A stretch of DNA of 64,000 nucleotides from the NCBI RefSeq assembly GCF_001476655.1, contig NZ_LDRT01000049.1:17103-81102 (forward strand). Direction: 5' to 3'. Below, one piece after another: positions 24,519 through 32,667 of the stretch (position 1 is its first letter; each line of letters opens with the position of its first letter). Source of the stretch: Microbacterium testaceum. Its GTDB lineage: Bacteria; Actinomycetota; Actinomycetes; Actinomycetales; Microbacteriaceae. The position numbers and the translations under genes were made by a program. Below the pieces are notes generated by a model that had not been told where the DNA came from, made no database searches, and saw only the letters and a program-made list of their open reading frames with translations.

Positions 24519-25630
24519 GCGGCGAGACGCCCACGCCGGTGCTGCCCGACACCGCCCCGTGGCGCCCCTCGGTCGCCCCGGGCGTCCAGGTGGGTCCGGC
24601 TCGATGGAACGGCGAGCAGCTGAGGAGCGACGCGTCCGTCGCCGGGCAGAACCGCATCCTGCGTCTGGGTCTCCGGGAGCGGCTGATCCTCGACGCGATC
24701 GACGGGCGGCGCACGGTGGCGGAGATCCACACGTCCCTGACCGGTCAGGGGCTGCCCGCTCCGACCGAGGTCGTCGTGGCATCCCTCAACCGATTCCTCG
24801 CCTTCGGACTCGTCGAACGCCCGTTCACCGTGCCGGCCCCGACGATCGAGGCGCTGGACACGCGAGCCGAGATCGCCGCCGAGAACCTCTCCGAGGTGTG
24901 GGCGACGGGAGCGCGTTCCGGTCGGGCGTCCCGGGCGCGGTCGGCACTCGCGTCGTGGCCCTCGTTCGTCGTCGCGCTCGCGATCGCCGCCGCCGTCACG
25001 GTCCTCGCCGCGACGGCGTGGCCTTCCGCCGTGATCGCGGTGACGCATCTCACGAACCCCCTGTGGCTCGTGCCCGCCGCCGTGCTCGCGGTGGTCTGGA
25101 ACCTCGGGGTCACTCTCGCGCACGAGGGGGCTCACATGAGCACCTTCCGCGCGCTCTCCGGGCGGAGCGCGCGCCTGTCGGTGACCCGCCTCGGTGTGGT
25201 CCCGATGATCAACACCCAGCTCGATGGCGTCGGTCTGCTCGACCCGGGCAGGAAGGTGCGCGTCGTCGCGAGCGGTCCGCTCGTCTCGCTGCTCGCGCTC
25301 CTCGTGCCGTGGGCCGTCTTCGTCCTCGCTCCCGGGGGCAGCGTCCTCGAGCTCTTCGCCGCGGCGTCGCTCCTCCTCGATCTCGCGGTCGTCGGCCTCG
25401 CCCTGTCGTTCTTCCCCAACACCGACGGCAGTCGCCTCCTCGAGGCGGTGGCATCCGTCGATCAGATCCAGGCGGTCGCCTTCCGCACCCTCTCCCGGCG
25501 TTACCGCCTGCCTCGTGGCCTCCCGCTGCTCACCCGTGTGGCGGTCCGCGTCTATCCAGTCTTGCTCTCAGCGACCGTCCTGGCGGTGCTGCTGGCGGGA
25601 GTGCTCGTCGTCCGGCTGGCACTGAGCTGA
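24515..25630 (+). CDS. M50-type membrane zinc metalloprotease with N-terminal winged-helix-like domain
   Basis: A 371-residue protein. Residues about 45-110 (LRERLILDAIDGRRTVAEIH to FLAFGLVERPF) resemble a PqqD/RRE-like winged helix. A membrane part follows with LAHEGAHM, the HExxH zinc site (His203, Glu204, His207), and a third ligand in NTDGSRL (Asp304). Several transmembrane helices surround these. M50 proteases cut within or next to the membrane. In this operon the likely substrate is the modified precursor, with the N-terminal domain gripping the leader; a role in leader removal is inference. The start overlaps the upstream stop (ATGA). The first precursor gene lies 39 bases downstream. 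Confidence 0.75.
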   Translation: MSGETPTPVLPDTAPWRPSVAPGVQVGPARWNGEQLRSDASVAGQNRILRLGLRERLILDAIDGRRTVAEIHTSLTGQGLPAPTEVVVASLNRFLAFGLVERPFTVPAPTIEALDTRAEIAAENLSEVWATGARSGRASRARSALASWPSFVVALAIAAAVTVLAATAWPSAVIAVTHLTNPLWLVPAAVLAVVWNLGVTLAHEGAHMSTFRALSGRSARLSVTRLGVVPMINTQLDGVGLLDPGRKVRVVASGPLVSLLALLVPWAVFVLAPGGSVLELFAAASLLLDLAVVGLALSFFPNTDGSRLLEAVASVDQIQAVAFRTLSRRYRLPRGLPLLTRVAVRVYPVLLSATVLAVLLAGVLVVRLALS

Positions 25631-25669
25631 GTCGCGCCCGCGGCTCGGCACACCTTCGAAAGGGAAATC

Positions 25670-25855
25670 ATGAACAACCTGTCATCGCTCGCCGTCGAGC
25701 TCGACGCCTTCGAGGTCGACACCCTCGAGGTCAAGGACTACGTCGACTACTCCGAAATGGCGTTCGGCTCCACGTGTTCGTCGTCCTCGTCGTCGTCCTG
25801 CTCGTCGACGTGCACCTCGTGCTGCACCTCGACGTCGTCGTGCGCCACGGCCTGA
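25670..25855 (+). CDS. RiPP precursor peptide A1, Ser/Thr/Cys core
   Basis: 61 residues. The acidic leader (about 1-32) contains LDAFEVDTLEVKDYVDYSEM, typical of thiazolyl-peptide leaders. The core (33-61) starts at Gly33 after MAF and contains only Gly, Ser, Thr, Cys and Ala: 14 Ser, 6 Thr, 6 Cys, 2 Ala and the Gly. It holds an uninterrupted run of seven Ser between Cys36 and Cys44, and a Cys-Cys pair at 51-52. Twenty-six of 29 core positions can be cyclised or dehydrated by the enzymes encoded upstream. AAAGGGAAATC precedes the ATG. The leader/core border is inferred. Confidence 0.9.
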   Translation: MNNLSSLAVELDAFEVDTLEVKDYVDYSEMAFGSTCSSSSSSSCSSTCTSCCTSTSSCATA

Positions 25856-25884
25856 TCTCGGGCTGATCCCCGCTTCACCCCACT

Positions 25885-25923
25885 TGCGGTGCTGGGGCGA
25901 GCATCCCTCGTCCCAGCACCGCA
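25885..25923 (+). terminator. 12-bp stem-loop after precursor A1
   Basis: TGCGGTGCTGGG (25885-25896) and CCCAGCACCGCA (25912-25923) pair perfectly around a 15-base loop. No T-run follows, and the ribosome binding site of the ABC gene lies only eight bases later. It probably acts as a partial terminator or 3' stabiliser that keeps precursor mRNA more abundant than the exporter mRNA. Confidence 0.6.
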
Positions 25924-25942
25924 TCACCTGAAGGAGAGCATC

Positions 25943-26857
25943 GTGAACCCATCGGATCCGTGGGCGGTGGACGTCTCGGACGTCTCGCTGACCATCCGCG
26001 GCAAGACCATCCTGTCCGGCGTCGACCTCAAGGTGGCCGCCGGCACCTTCCACGGCATCATCGGCCCCAACGGCGCGGGGAAGTCGACCCTGTTCGACGT
26101 CATCCTCGGATTCCGCGCCCCGAGCTCGGGCAGCGTCCGCGTCCTCGGCAAGCCGACGCGTCCCCGCGATGTCGAGCTGTACCGCAAGGTCGGGGTGCAG
26201 CCGCAGCGGACGGCCTTCTTCCCCAAGCTGAACGCGCTGGAGCACCTCACGGCGCTGGCCCACATCTACGGGATGGGCGCCTCGCGCATCACCGCGCTCA
26301 TGGAGGCGCTCGATCTCACGCGCCACGCCGCGACGCGCACCGAGAAGCTCTCCGGCGGCGAGCGGCAACGGCTCGCGATCGCCTCGGCGCTCGTGCACCA
26401 GCCGCGCGTCCTCTTCCTCGACGAGCCGACGGCCGGGCTCGACCCCACCGCGCGGCACAACCTCGTCGAGATGCTGCGCTCCGGCGAGTTCCGGGACATG
26501 ACCACCATCTACACGACGCACTACCTCGAAGAGGCCTCGCGCCTCTGCGACGTGGTGTCGATCCTCGATCGCGGCCGGGTGCTCGTGACCAAGTCGCCCA
26601 ACGAGCTCGTGTACGAGACGGGCAGCGAGACGTCCATTCTGCTGCCGGCCGCCGTGCACCAGGCCGACCTCGTCGCGCGTCTCGACGCGATCACGACGGT
26701 CGACGTCGATTCGGCGGGGCTGCGCGTGCGCACGCGCGAGGTCGGACGCGCGTTCGAAGCCCTCGCGGCCGCGGGCATCGACATGACCAATTCGCAGGTC
26801 ACGAGCGGGTCCCTCGAGGACGCGTTCATGGCCTACACCGGACGGAGCTTCGAATGA
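25943..26857 (+). CDS. ABC transporter ATP-binding protein (RiPP export)
   Basis: A 304-residue ATPase. Walker A is GPNGAGKST, the signature LSGGERQR, Walker B VLFLDEPTAGLD, and the switch His sits in TTHYLEEA. The C-terminal about 80 residues form a DrrA-like tail. The GTG start has AAGGAGA at the right distance. It overlaps the permease start by four bases, so the two form one exporter. Its place between the two precursors suggests export of, or self-protection from, the mature peptide. Confidence 0.88.
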   Translation: MNPSDPWAVDVSDVSLTIRGKTILSGVDLKVAAGTFHGIIGPNGAGKSTLFDVILGFRAPSSGSVRVLGKPTRPRDVELYRKVGVQPQRTAFFPKLNALEHLTALAHIYGMGASRITALMEALDLTRHAATRTEKLSGGERQRLAIASALVHQPRVLFLDEPTAGLDPTARHNLVEMLRSGEFRDMTTIYTTHYLEEASRLCDVVSILDRGRVLVTKSPNELVYETGSETSILLPAAVHQADLVARLDAITTVDVDSAGLRVRTREVGRAFEALAAAGIDMTNSQVTSGSLEDAFMAYTGRSFE

Positions 26858-27600
26858 CCACGGCGACCACCACGCTCTCGCGTGTCATGTTCACGGCGGA
26901 TCTGCGCGATTTCGCCACGCTGTTCTTCACCTTCGTGTTCCCCGCGGGTCTTCTCGTGGGCCTCGTCCTCGGGATGGGGCAGATCCCCTCGCCGCACGGG
27001 GGCAACTCGGTCAACGAGATCTCGGCGAACGTCGTCGCTTTCGGCATCGCGTTCGTCGCGGTCTTCGCGGGTGCCCAGCACATCTCGGCATGGCGCGAGA
27101 ACGGCATGCTCAACGTGCTGCGGTCCGCTCCGGTCGGGTCGGGGCACGTCCTCGCGGCGCAGGCGGCGGTCGGGGCGGTTCTCGCCATCGTCCAGGCCGT
27201 GTTCCTCATCGTGATCGCGGTCACTCCCTGGCTCGGAATGCAGCTCGTTCCGACGGCACCGCTCGGCGTCCTCGGAGTCGCCCTCGGCTATTTCTTCTTC
27301 TTCGGTCTCGGCGTGATCCTCGCGAACCTCGTCCCCTCGATGACCGCGGTCACGATGCTCTCGCTGATCGTCGTCATCGGGCTCGGACTCGTGGGCGGGG
27401 CCATGATGCCCGTGGAGTACATGCCGACGTGGGTTCAGGACGTCGCCCCCTACACCCCGGTCTTCCACATCAGAGAGGTGCTCACCTTCCTCCTCGTCGG
27501 CGTCGGCGACTGGGGCCAGGTCGGAATCTCGAGCGCGTACCTCCTCGTCATCGGGGCGGGGCTCTTCCTCGTCGCCCGCAAGACGATGCGTCTGAGCTGA
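26854..27600 (+). CDS. ABC-2 type permease (RiPP export)
   Basis: A 248-residue membrane protein with six predicted helices in the ABC-2 (DrrB/NodJ) layout, including FFFFGLGVILANLVPS and a conserved MPVEYMPTWVQ loop before the last helices. It partners the ATPase whose stop it overlaps. Directionality as an exporter is the family rule; substrate is inferred from context. Confidence 0.85.
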   Translation: MTTATTTLSRVMFTADLRDFATLFFTFVFPAGLLVGLVLGMGQIPSPHGGNSVNEISANVVAFGIAFVAVFAGAQHISAWRENGMLNVLRSAPVGSGHVLAAQAAVGAVLAIVQAVFLIVIAVTPWLGMQLVPTAPLGVLGVALGYFFFFGLGVILANLVPSMTAVTMLSLIVVIGLGLVGGAMMPVEYMPTWVQDVAPYTPVFHIREVLTFLLVGVGDWGQVGISSAYLLVIGAGLFLVARKTMRLS

Positions 27601-27604
27601 TCCC

Positions 27605-29311
27605 ATGATCGGTCTCGCGCACAGCGCCCCCTCACGCGACAGCGCCGCGGTCTGGACCGCGCCGGCGACGGTCGTCGTCGGCGCGGGCGGACTGACCCGC
27701 GCCGAGCGGGACGCCGTGATCGCCGACCGGTGGTTCCGGGCGCGGCCCCACGTGCAAGCGCAGGTGGTGTCGAGGTCCGGTGTGCGCAGGGTCGGCGGGC
27801 CGGAGGACGGCGAGCTGCTCGGCCGGATCGTGCGCTCTCTCCGCGACTTCGCGTCGGCCGGCGCGGCGGAGGCGACGAACGTGTGGGAGGTCGACCAACG
27901 TTCCGGACTCATCCGGCATACGGAGTTGTCCGAGATCGCGACGCCGCTCGGCGAGACCGCGGCGGAGGTTCCTCGAGTGGATGCCGTCTCCCTGCGCGAG
28001 CGCGATCTCGCGGGCTGGGAGTGGGAGTCGGCGGGTCTCATCGACCCGATCGCCGCGCTCCTCGCCCCCGAGGTGACGGATGCCGTCGCCTGCACGACCC
28101 TCGCCCCCGCATCGGGTGCGACAGCGACGCGGACGCGGGACAGCGCGCGACGTCTCACCTGGTCGGGGCAGGGAGAGTCGTTCTCGGGCTCGCGGCGCTC
28201 CGCCGTCGTCGAGGGGATCGAACGGCTGGTCGGCGGGCAGCAGTTCACCCGGCGGCATCCGCTGACGTCGGCGCGCGCGCTCGAGGGTCGCGTGCTGACG
28301 CCCCGCGCGTTCGACCCGTACCTCGGCTCGGCGTACGGGCGTATCGTCGAACGCTTCGACGCCGCGAGACCGCACGAGTGGGTGTCGGGCTCCTCGCTGC
28401 GCGACGACGAGCACGTCTGGATTCCTCGCGAACTCGTCTACTACGCCGAGATCCCCGAGAACGAACGATGGGCTCTCGGGACTTCCTCGGGGTGCGCGAC
28501 GGGCAGTTCCCTCGACGAGGCGACCGTGTTCGGTCTGCTCGAGCTCATCGAGAGGGACACCTTCGTGAACGCCTGGTACGGCGGTATCGACGCCGTCCCG
28601 GCCCTGGCCGAGGACTTTCCCGGTGCCGCCGGGATGCTCGCGCGCGTGCGCCTGCTCGGCTGGCGCATGGAGCTCGGGCTTCTGCGCAACGCGTGGAACG
28701 TCCCCGTCTTCGTCGCCGCCGTCGACACGGGCGAGGTCCGCGCTTTCGGCGCCGCCGCCCATCTCGACGTCGCCACCGCCGGTCTGCGTGCGATGACCGA
28801 GGCGGTCGCCTACGCCCCTGGACGTATCGCCGAAGTCGCCGACAACGCCGACCGGGTCGACGAGCTCCGCCGCGATCCGCGCCGCGCGCGGCACATCGAA
28901 GACCATCCGTTGCTTCCCGTGCGGGGCGCTCACCCGGCGTACGCCACGATGTGCGGGGATCCGCGAGAGGCTCTGTCGCTCGACGAGATCTCTGCGTTCG
29001 CGGATGCCGGGACCCGGCTCCTTCACGACGGCGACGACGGTGCGGGGGTCGACGTCCGCGGCATCCGATCGGCTCTCGTCCGCCTCCTCGCGGAGGAGGG
29101 GATCGAGACCTTCCGGGTCGTCCAAAGTGCTCCCTTCGAGAAGCAGCTCGGGCTCGAGACCGTGATGACACTCGCTCCCGCCCTGTCGCAACTCGACTTC
29201 GGGTGGGAGGCGCAACGCGTGCGCACGTCGACGCGTCCCCTCGACCAGGCCCAGCTGCTCACCGGCCGCCGCCCGTCCGCGCTCCGCGACCTGCCGCACC
29301 CGTTCTCATGA
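27605..29311 (+). CDS. YcaO-2, second YcaO cyclodehydratase of the cluster
   Basis: A 568-residue paralogue of YcaO-1. It shares SAVVEGIERLVGG, TSSGCATGSSLDEATVFG and LLELIERDTFVNAWYG, the ATP-site segments, and ends PHPFS where YcaO-1 ends PHPFP. The N-terminal 190 residues differ and lack the CxxC of YcaO-1. No TfuA gene, the usual partner for thioamide formation, is near, so a second azoline-forming enzyme is more likely than a thioamide synthase. It may be specific for Ser/Thr rather than Cys, or for precursor A2. The start lies four bases after the permease stop. Confidence 0.85.
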   Translation: MIGLAHSAPSRDSAAVWTAPATVVVGAGGLTRAERDAVIADRWFRARPHVQAQVVSRSGVRRVGGPEDGELLGRIVRSLRDFASAGAAEATNVWEVDQRSGLIRHTELSEIATPLGETAAEVPRVDAVSLRERDLAGWEWESAGLIDPIAALLAPEVTDAVACTTLAPASGATATRTRDSARRLTWSGQGESFSGSRRSAVVEGIERLVGGQQFTRRHPLTSARALEGRVLTPRAFDPYLGSAYGRIVERFDAARPHEWVSGSSLRDDEHVWIPRELVYYAEIPENERWALGTSSGCATGSSLDEATVFGLLELIERDTFVNAWYGGIDAVPALAEDFPGAAGMLARVRLLGWRMELGLLRNAWNVPVFVAAVDTGEVRAFGAAAHLDVATAGLRAMTEAVAYAPGRIAEVADNADRVDELRRDPRRARHIEDHPLLPVRGAHPAYATMCGDPREALSLDEISAFADAGTRLLHDGDDGAGVDVRGIRSALVRLLAEEGIETFRVVQSAPFEKQLGLETVMTLAPALSQLDFGWEAQRVRTSTRPLDQAQLLTGRRPSALRDLPHPFS

Positions 29312-29904
29312 CCGGCTCCGCTGCCGCGGCCCCGGCGCGAAAGGCGGGCGGGACGACCGTCTCTCTTCTGGCCTTCGCCGCGTTGTACGTCGTCGCCCTC
29401 GCGTGGGCGCCCACGTGGTGGTGGGCGGTGGGCGCCGCGGTGCTCGGCACCGGCGTCGCGCTCGGATCGTGGGGCCTCGCGCGCCGCCCGCGGAACCCGA
29501 CTCGACGACCGAGTGCCGTCGCGCTCCGGGCGGTCGGCCTGACGTCGCTCGCCGAAGCCGTCGGACTCGCGGCCGCCGTGGCGACGTTCCTCGTCGCCGA
29601 CCTCCGCTGGCTCGCCCTCCCCCTTCTGCTGACGACGGTGACGGCGCACGTCGCGAGCCTCGCGGGGGCGTTCCGCCGGGGCGTCGACGCGTGGGCGCTC
29701 GGGTGGATCGTGGTCGCGACGGTGATCGCGTGGGTCTGCGGGCCGGCTCTTCTGGCATGGGCGTGGCCCGTGTCGGGCGCGATCGCCGCGGGCATGTGCG
29801 TCGGGTACGTCCTCGCTCTTCATTCGGCTCGACGATCGGGTCGCCCGCGCGCCGACTCGTCGCCTGACGTGTCGGTTCGTGAATCGGCATCCCCTGCGAC
29901 GTGA
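29308..29904 (+). CDS. unknown small membrane protein of the RiPP cluster
   Basis: 198 residues, with five or six hydrophobic segments rich in Ala, Val, Leu and Trp (WAPTWWWAVGAAVLG, ALPLLLTTVTAHVASLAG, WIVVATVIAWVCG). No family recognised. It is coupled to YcaO-2 by a four-base overlap and is followed by precursor A2 after 35 bases. Immunity or assisting export are the most natural roles, but nothing in the sequence proves either. Confidence 0.65.
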   Translation: MTGSAAAAPARKAGGTTVSLLAFAALYVVALAWAPTWWWAVGAAVLGTGVALGSWGLARRPRNPTRRPSAVALRAVGLTSLAEAVGLAAAVATFLVADLRWLALPLLLTTVTAHVASLAGAFRRGVDAWALGWIVVATVIAWVCGPALLAWAWPVSGAIAAGMCVGYVLALHSARRSGRPRADSSPDVSVRESASPAT

Positions 29905-29939
29905 CCACGCTCGCAGACCATCCCTGAAAGGAAGACGCA

Positions 29940-30122
29940 ATGAAACTCGCATCCCTCGCCGCCGAACTGGACGCCTTCGAGGTCGAGACCCTCGAGGTCA
30001 AGGATTTCGTCGACTACTCCGACATGGCCTTCGGCTCGACGTGTTCCTCGTCGTCGTCGTCCTCGTGCACGTCAACGTGCGCCTCGACGTGCGCCTCGAC
30101 CTCCTCGTGCGCCACGGCATGA
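29940..30122 (+). CDS. RiPP precursor peptide A2, Ser/Thr/Cys core
   Basis: 60 residues, a close paralogue of A1. The leader is almost the same (LDAFEVETLEVKDFVDYSDM, one residue shorter). The 29-residue core starts at Gly32 and has 13 Ser, 6 Thr, 5 Cys, 4 Ala and one Gly. It keeps the seven-Ser run exactly and differs from A1 at four core positions only (Ser to Thr, Thr to Ala, Cys to Thr, Thr to Ala). The changes remove the Cys-Cys pair and space the middle Cys residues four apart. AAAGGAAG precedes the ATG. Confidence 0.9.
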   Translation: MKLASLAAELDAFEVETLEVKDFVDYSDMAFGSTCSSSSSSSCTSTCASTCASTSSCATA

Positions 30123-30129
30123 TGCCCGC

Positions 30130-30150
30130 GCGCTCGTGATGCCCGAGCGC
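30130..30150 (+). terminator. stem-loop after precursor A2
   Basis: GCGCTCG (30130-30136) pairs with CGAGCGC (30144-30150) around TGATGCC, eight bases after the A2 stop. There is no T-run; it may end or protect the RiPP transcript. Confidence 0.4.
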
Positions 30151-30152
30151 CG

Positions 30153-30357
30153 ATGATCTCGCGCGCCGGTGGGGCGGCGGTGGGGCCGCCGTCCTCCCGG
30201 CGCGCGGTGGGCGGAGGCGGCGAGTTCGCCCTCCTGCACACCGACTTCGCAGCTCGGCAGCCGCGTCAGCGCCGAGGAGGCGTGGGCGCTCGTGCGCGGC
30301 TCACAGGGCGAGTGTCGCGGGTACCCGGACGACTTCGTCGTCATCGAGCCGGAGTAG
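30153..30357 (+). pseudogene. short coding-like remnant with a probable frameshift
   Basis: Codon bias is strongly coding-like in one frame up to about GEFALLHTDF (30222-30251) and then in another frame from about SRVSAEEAWALVRGSQG to the stop at 30357 (DDFVVIEPE). The switch lies near 30250-30258. The upstream part is low-complexity Gly/Pro/Arg. It may be a decayed small gene at the cluster edge. No family recognised. Confidence 0.3.
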
Positions 30358-30376
30358 TCACAAGGCGACGTCGCCT

Positions 30377-32629
30377 TCACCCCGTCGTCCGACGCCTCCG
30401 CAGCGCAAGCAAACCGCCGGCCGCGATCAGCATGCCCGCGAGGGGAATCAGGCCGAGCCACTCCCCCGTGCCGCTCCGCGCGAGCGCGTCAGGGCGCTCG
30501 GATGCCGTCGGGTTCGCGGATGCCGTCGGCCCCGGCGAGACGCTCGGGTCGGGGGACGCGGTCGGCTCCGGGGAAACAGTGGGGCTCGGCGCCGGATCCT
30601 TCATCGCGGCGGTCATCATCGCGAACCACCGCCACGGCGCTGCGGCCCCACCGGGGAGAGCGTCGGCGTACTCGTCACCGCGGATGCCGCCGAACCGCGG
30701 CTCGACGGCGACGATGTCCTGCAGCGAGCGGGCGAGCTCGTCGGGCGACGTGAAGGCGCTGCCCGCGGGACAGAGACCGGGCGAGGTGGTGGCCGACAGG
30801 ACGACCTTCTCCGGCGGCATCCCGAGCTGGGAGACCGCTCGGCGGTAGTCGTCGCCGGTCGGGACGGCGTCGCACGGCAGGCGGAGAGCGAACCACGCCA
30901 CGTCCTCGCCGCGCGCCGCCGCGACGGCGGGGTAGTCGGGAGCCGAGTCGCTCCCTCCCGCGAACGCTGCCGCGTCACCGACGAGCGAGACGGCGGAAAG
31001 GGGGCCGAGGTCGCGGCGGAGGGCGTCGATCAGCCGCACCACCAGGGCGGTGTCGAGGCCGGTGCGGATGTCGAGCTCGATCGCATCGAGCTTGTTCGTC
31101 AGGAGGTAGAAGCGAAGGCTGGCATAGAAGCGGTCGAAATCTTGACTCAGCAGAGACCAGACGACCGCAGAATCCCCGCCGAGGGTAGCGACGACGGGGA
31201 TGCCGGCACTCCGAGCCGTGGCGAGCTCGGCCCGCGCCTCCGGGTCGGTGTCGACGAAGAAGGGCTGGCCGTTGCGCAGGAACGTCCCATCGGCCCGGAG
31301 ATCGAAGGTGCCGAAGGCGACGGCATCCACTCGTGTCTTGCCGGTGAAGAGGTCATCGAGCGGGACGACCTGCGTGTCGGTCTGCGTCGTCCGATAGACG
31401 GCGATCGTCTTCGTGGAAGGGAACGCTCGCGGAGTGATCGACAAGGCATCCACCCGCACGACGTCGACGTCTCCGCGCACGCTGTCGACGTGCACGGAGA
31501 CACCCGTCGCGGGATCCGTGTAGGTGTCGCCGGCGGTCAGCGGGGCGTCGAGCAGTGTCGCGTTGTCCCGGATGTCGGGATGCCGGCCATCGGCGAACTC
31601 GACCTCGATCGGGCCGTCGCCCGATGTGCGGGAGACGTCGACGGTGGACACGAGGACACCCTCGTGGGGAATGCCCGCATCCCATTTCTCGGCTCGCCGC
31701 GATTCGACCGTCAACACGTGCGTGGCGTCGAGACGCACCGCCGCCAACAGCGTCGGGCCGTCGGATTGCACCGGAGAGAGCGACACCGTGCGCGTCTCAC
31801 CGGGCAGCACGCAGGCGACCTGCGCCTCGCTCGCCCAGCCCAGCATCCATCGATGCCAGGCGAAGTACGCGTGCCCGGGACCGTCCGTCGTGGCCATGAG
31901 GTCCCACGGCCCCGTCCACCGCGTCGTCGGCCCACCGTCGTTCGAGGTGTCGTACAGGTCGGGCAGGCCGAAGATGTGCCCCATCTCGTGCGTGGGCACC
32001 CAGTACCCCGACTGGTTGAGGTCGACTTGCCGCAGCGAGACCCCGTGCGTCAGAGTGCGGCCGTCGGCCACGACCTGGTAGCCGTTCTGCGCGTGCGAGC
32101 GAAAGGCGTCGCGCGGATCCTTCGTCGCCCAGACCACCCACACCACGTCGACGGACGAGAAGTCGACGGCGCCGTCCGTTGCGGCGACGGCGCTCGCGAG
32201 ACCGTCCGCGTTCTCCTCCCACGCGGCCGACGTGCCGTCCAGGCGAGTCCACACCGCGTTCGACCGACGCTGGGCCTGAAACGCGCCCCGCGAAACGGTG
32301 CCGAGCGCTGTGACCGAGGCATCGAGAGTCTCTTCCAGCGCGGGAATATCGCCGGGGTCCCCCGGCGCGTCATCGAAGTCGACGTACAGCGTCTCGATCA
32401 CCGGGGAGCCGGAGGTCGCGAGCCCGTCCGACGGCAGCGGGAACCCTTCCCGCGTCGGGCTCTCGCCGGCGGGCGCACGACACGCGTCGACCCGGGATAC
32501 CTGCGAAGCGTCGACAGTCGCCGCGGACGCAGCCGGCCCGCCGGGGACGAGAGCGGTCGCCGTCACCGCCAGCGCCGTCAGGACAGTCAGGAATCGAGCA
32601 GCGCGACGGGGCATTCCCAGCTTTTTCAC
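30377..32629 (-). CDS. secreted M6-type metalloprotease with a degenerate GH18-like domain and C-terminal anchor
   Basis: 750 residues. A signal peptide (hydrophobic core at about 12-30, ASAA cleavage) leads into a metalloprotease domain with HEMGHIFGLPDLYD (zinc site 214-218), as in M6/immune-inhibitor-A-like proteases. From about residue 400 a second domain looks like a GH18 barrel (VVATLGG, then LDAIELDIRT where active chitinases have DGxDxDxE), so the catalytic Glu seems lost. A Pro/Ser/Thr-rich stalk, then LARSGTGEW, a hydrophobic helix and RRRR resemble a variant sorting signal. The GTG start lacks a clear ribosome binding site. It sits after the Dabb gene on the same strand. Confidence 0.75.
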   Translation of the reverse strand: MKKLGMPRRAARFLTVLTALAVTATALVPGGPAASAATVDASQVSRVDACRAPAGESPTREGFPLPSDGLATSGSPVIETLYVDFDDAPGDPGDIPALEETLDASVTALGTVSRGAFQAQRRSNAVWTRLDGTSAAWEENADGLASAVAATDGAVDFSSVDVVWVVWATKDPRDAFRSHAQNGYQVVADGRTLTHGVSLRQVDLNQSGYWVPTHEMGHIFGLPDLYDTSNDGGPTTRWTGPWDLMATTDGPGHAYFAWHRWMLGWASEAQVACVLPGETRTVSLSPVQSDGPTLLAAVRLDATHVLTVESRRAEKWDAGIPHEGVLVSTVDVSRTSGDGPIEVEFADGRHPDIRDNATLLDAPLTAGDTYTDPATGVSVHVDSVRGDVDVVRVDALSITPRAFPSTKTIAVYRTTQTDTQVVPLDDLFTGKTRVDAVAFGTFDLRADGTFLRNGQPFFVDTDPEARAELATARSAGIPVVATLGGDSAVVWSLLSQDFDRFYASLRFYLLTNKLDAIELDIRTGLDTALVVRLIDALRRDLGPLSAVSLVGDAAAFAGGSDSAPDYPAVAAARGEDVAWFALRLPCDAVPTGDDYRRAVSQLGMPPEKVVLSATTSPGLCPAGSAFTSPDELARSLQDIVAVEPRFGGIRGDEYADALPGGAAAPWRWFAMMTAAMKDPAPSPTVSPEPTASPDPSVSPGPTASANPTASERPDALARSGTGEWLGLIPLAGMLIAAGGLLALRRRRTTG

Positions 32630-32667
32630 AGGCGAAGCTTATCCAGGCGGAGCGTCATTTCTCCGGC

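Noticed and set aside
27605..29904. Thioamide synthase (YcaO plus TfuA)
   Set aside because: No TfuA-like protein is seen; the neighbour is a multi-helix membrane protein.
15666..30122. Calling the cluster a thiopeptide
   Set aside because: The pyridine-forming cyclase is missing and the cores lack the usual Ser-Ser ring pattern with other residues. Treated as a linear azole/dehydro peptide instead.
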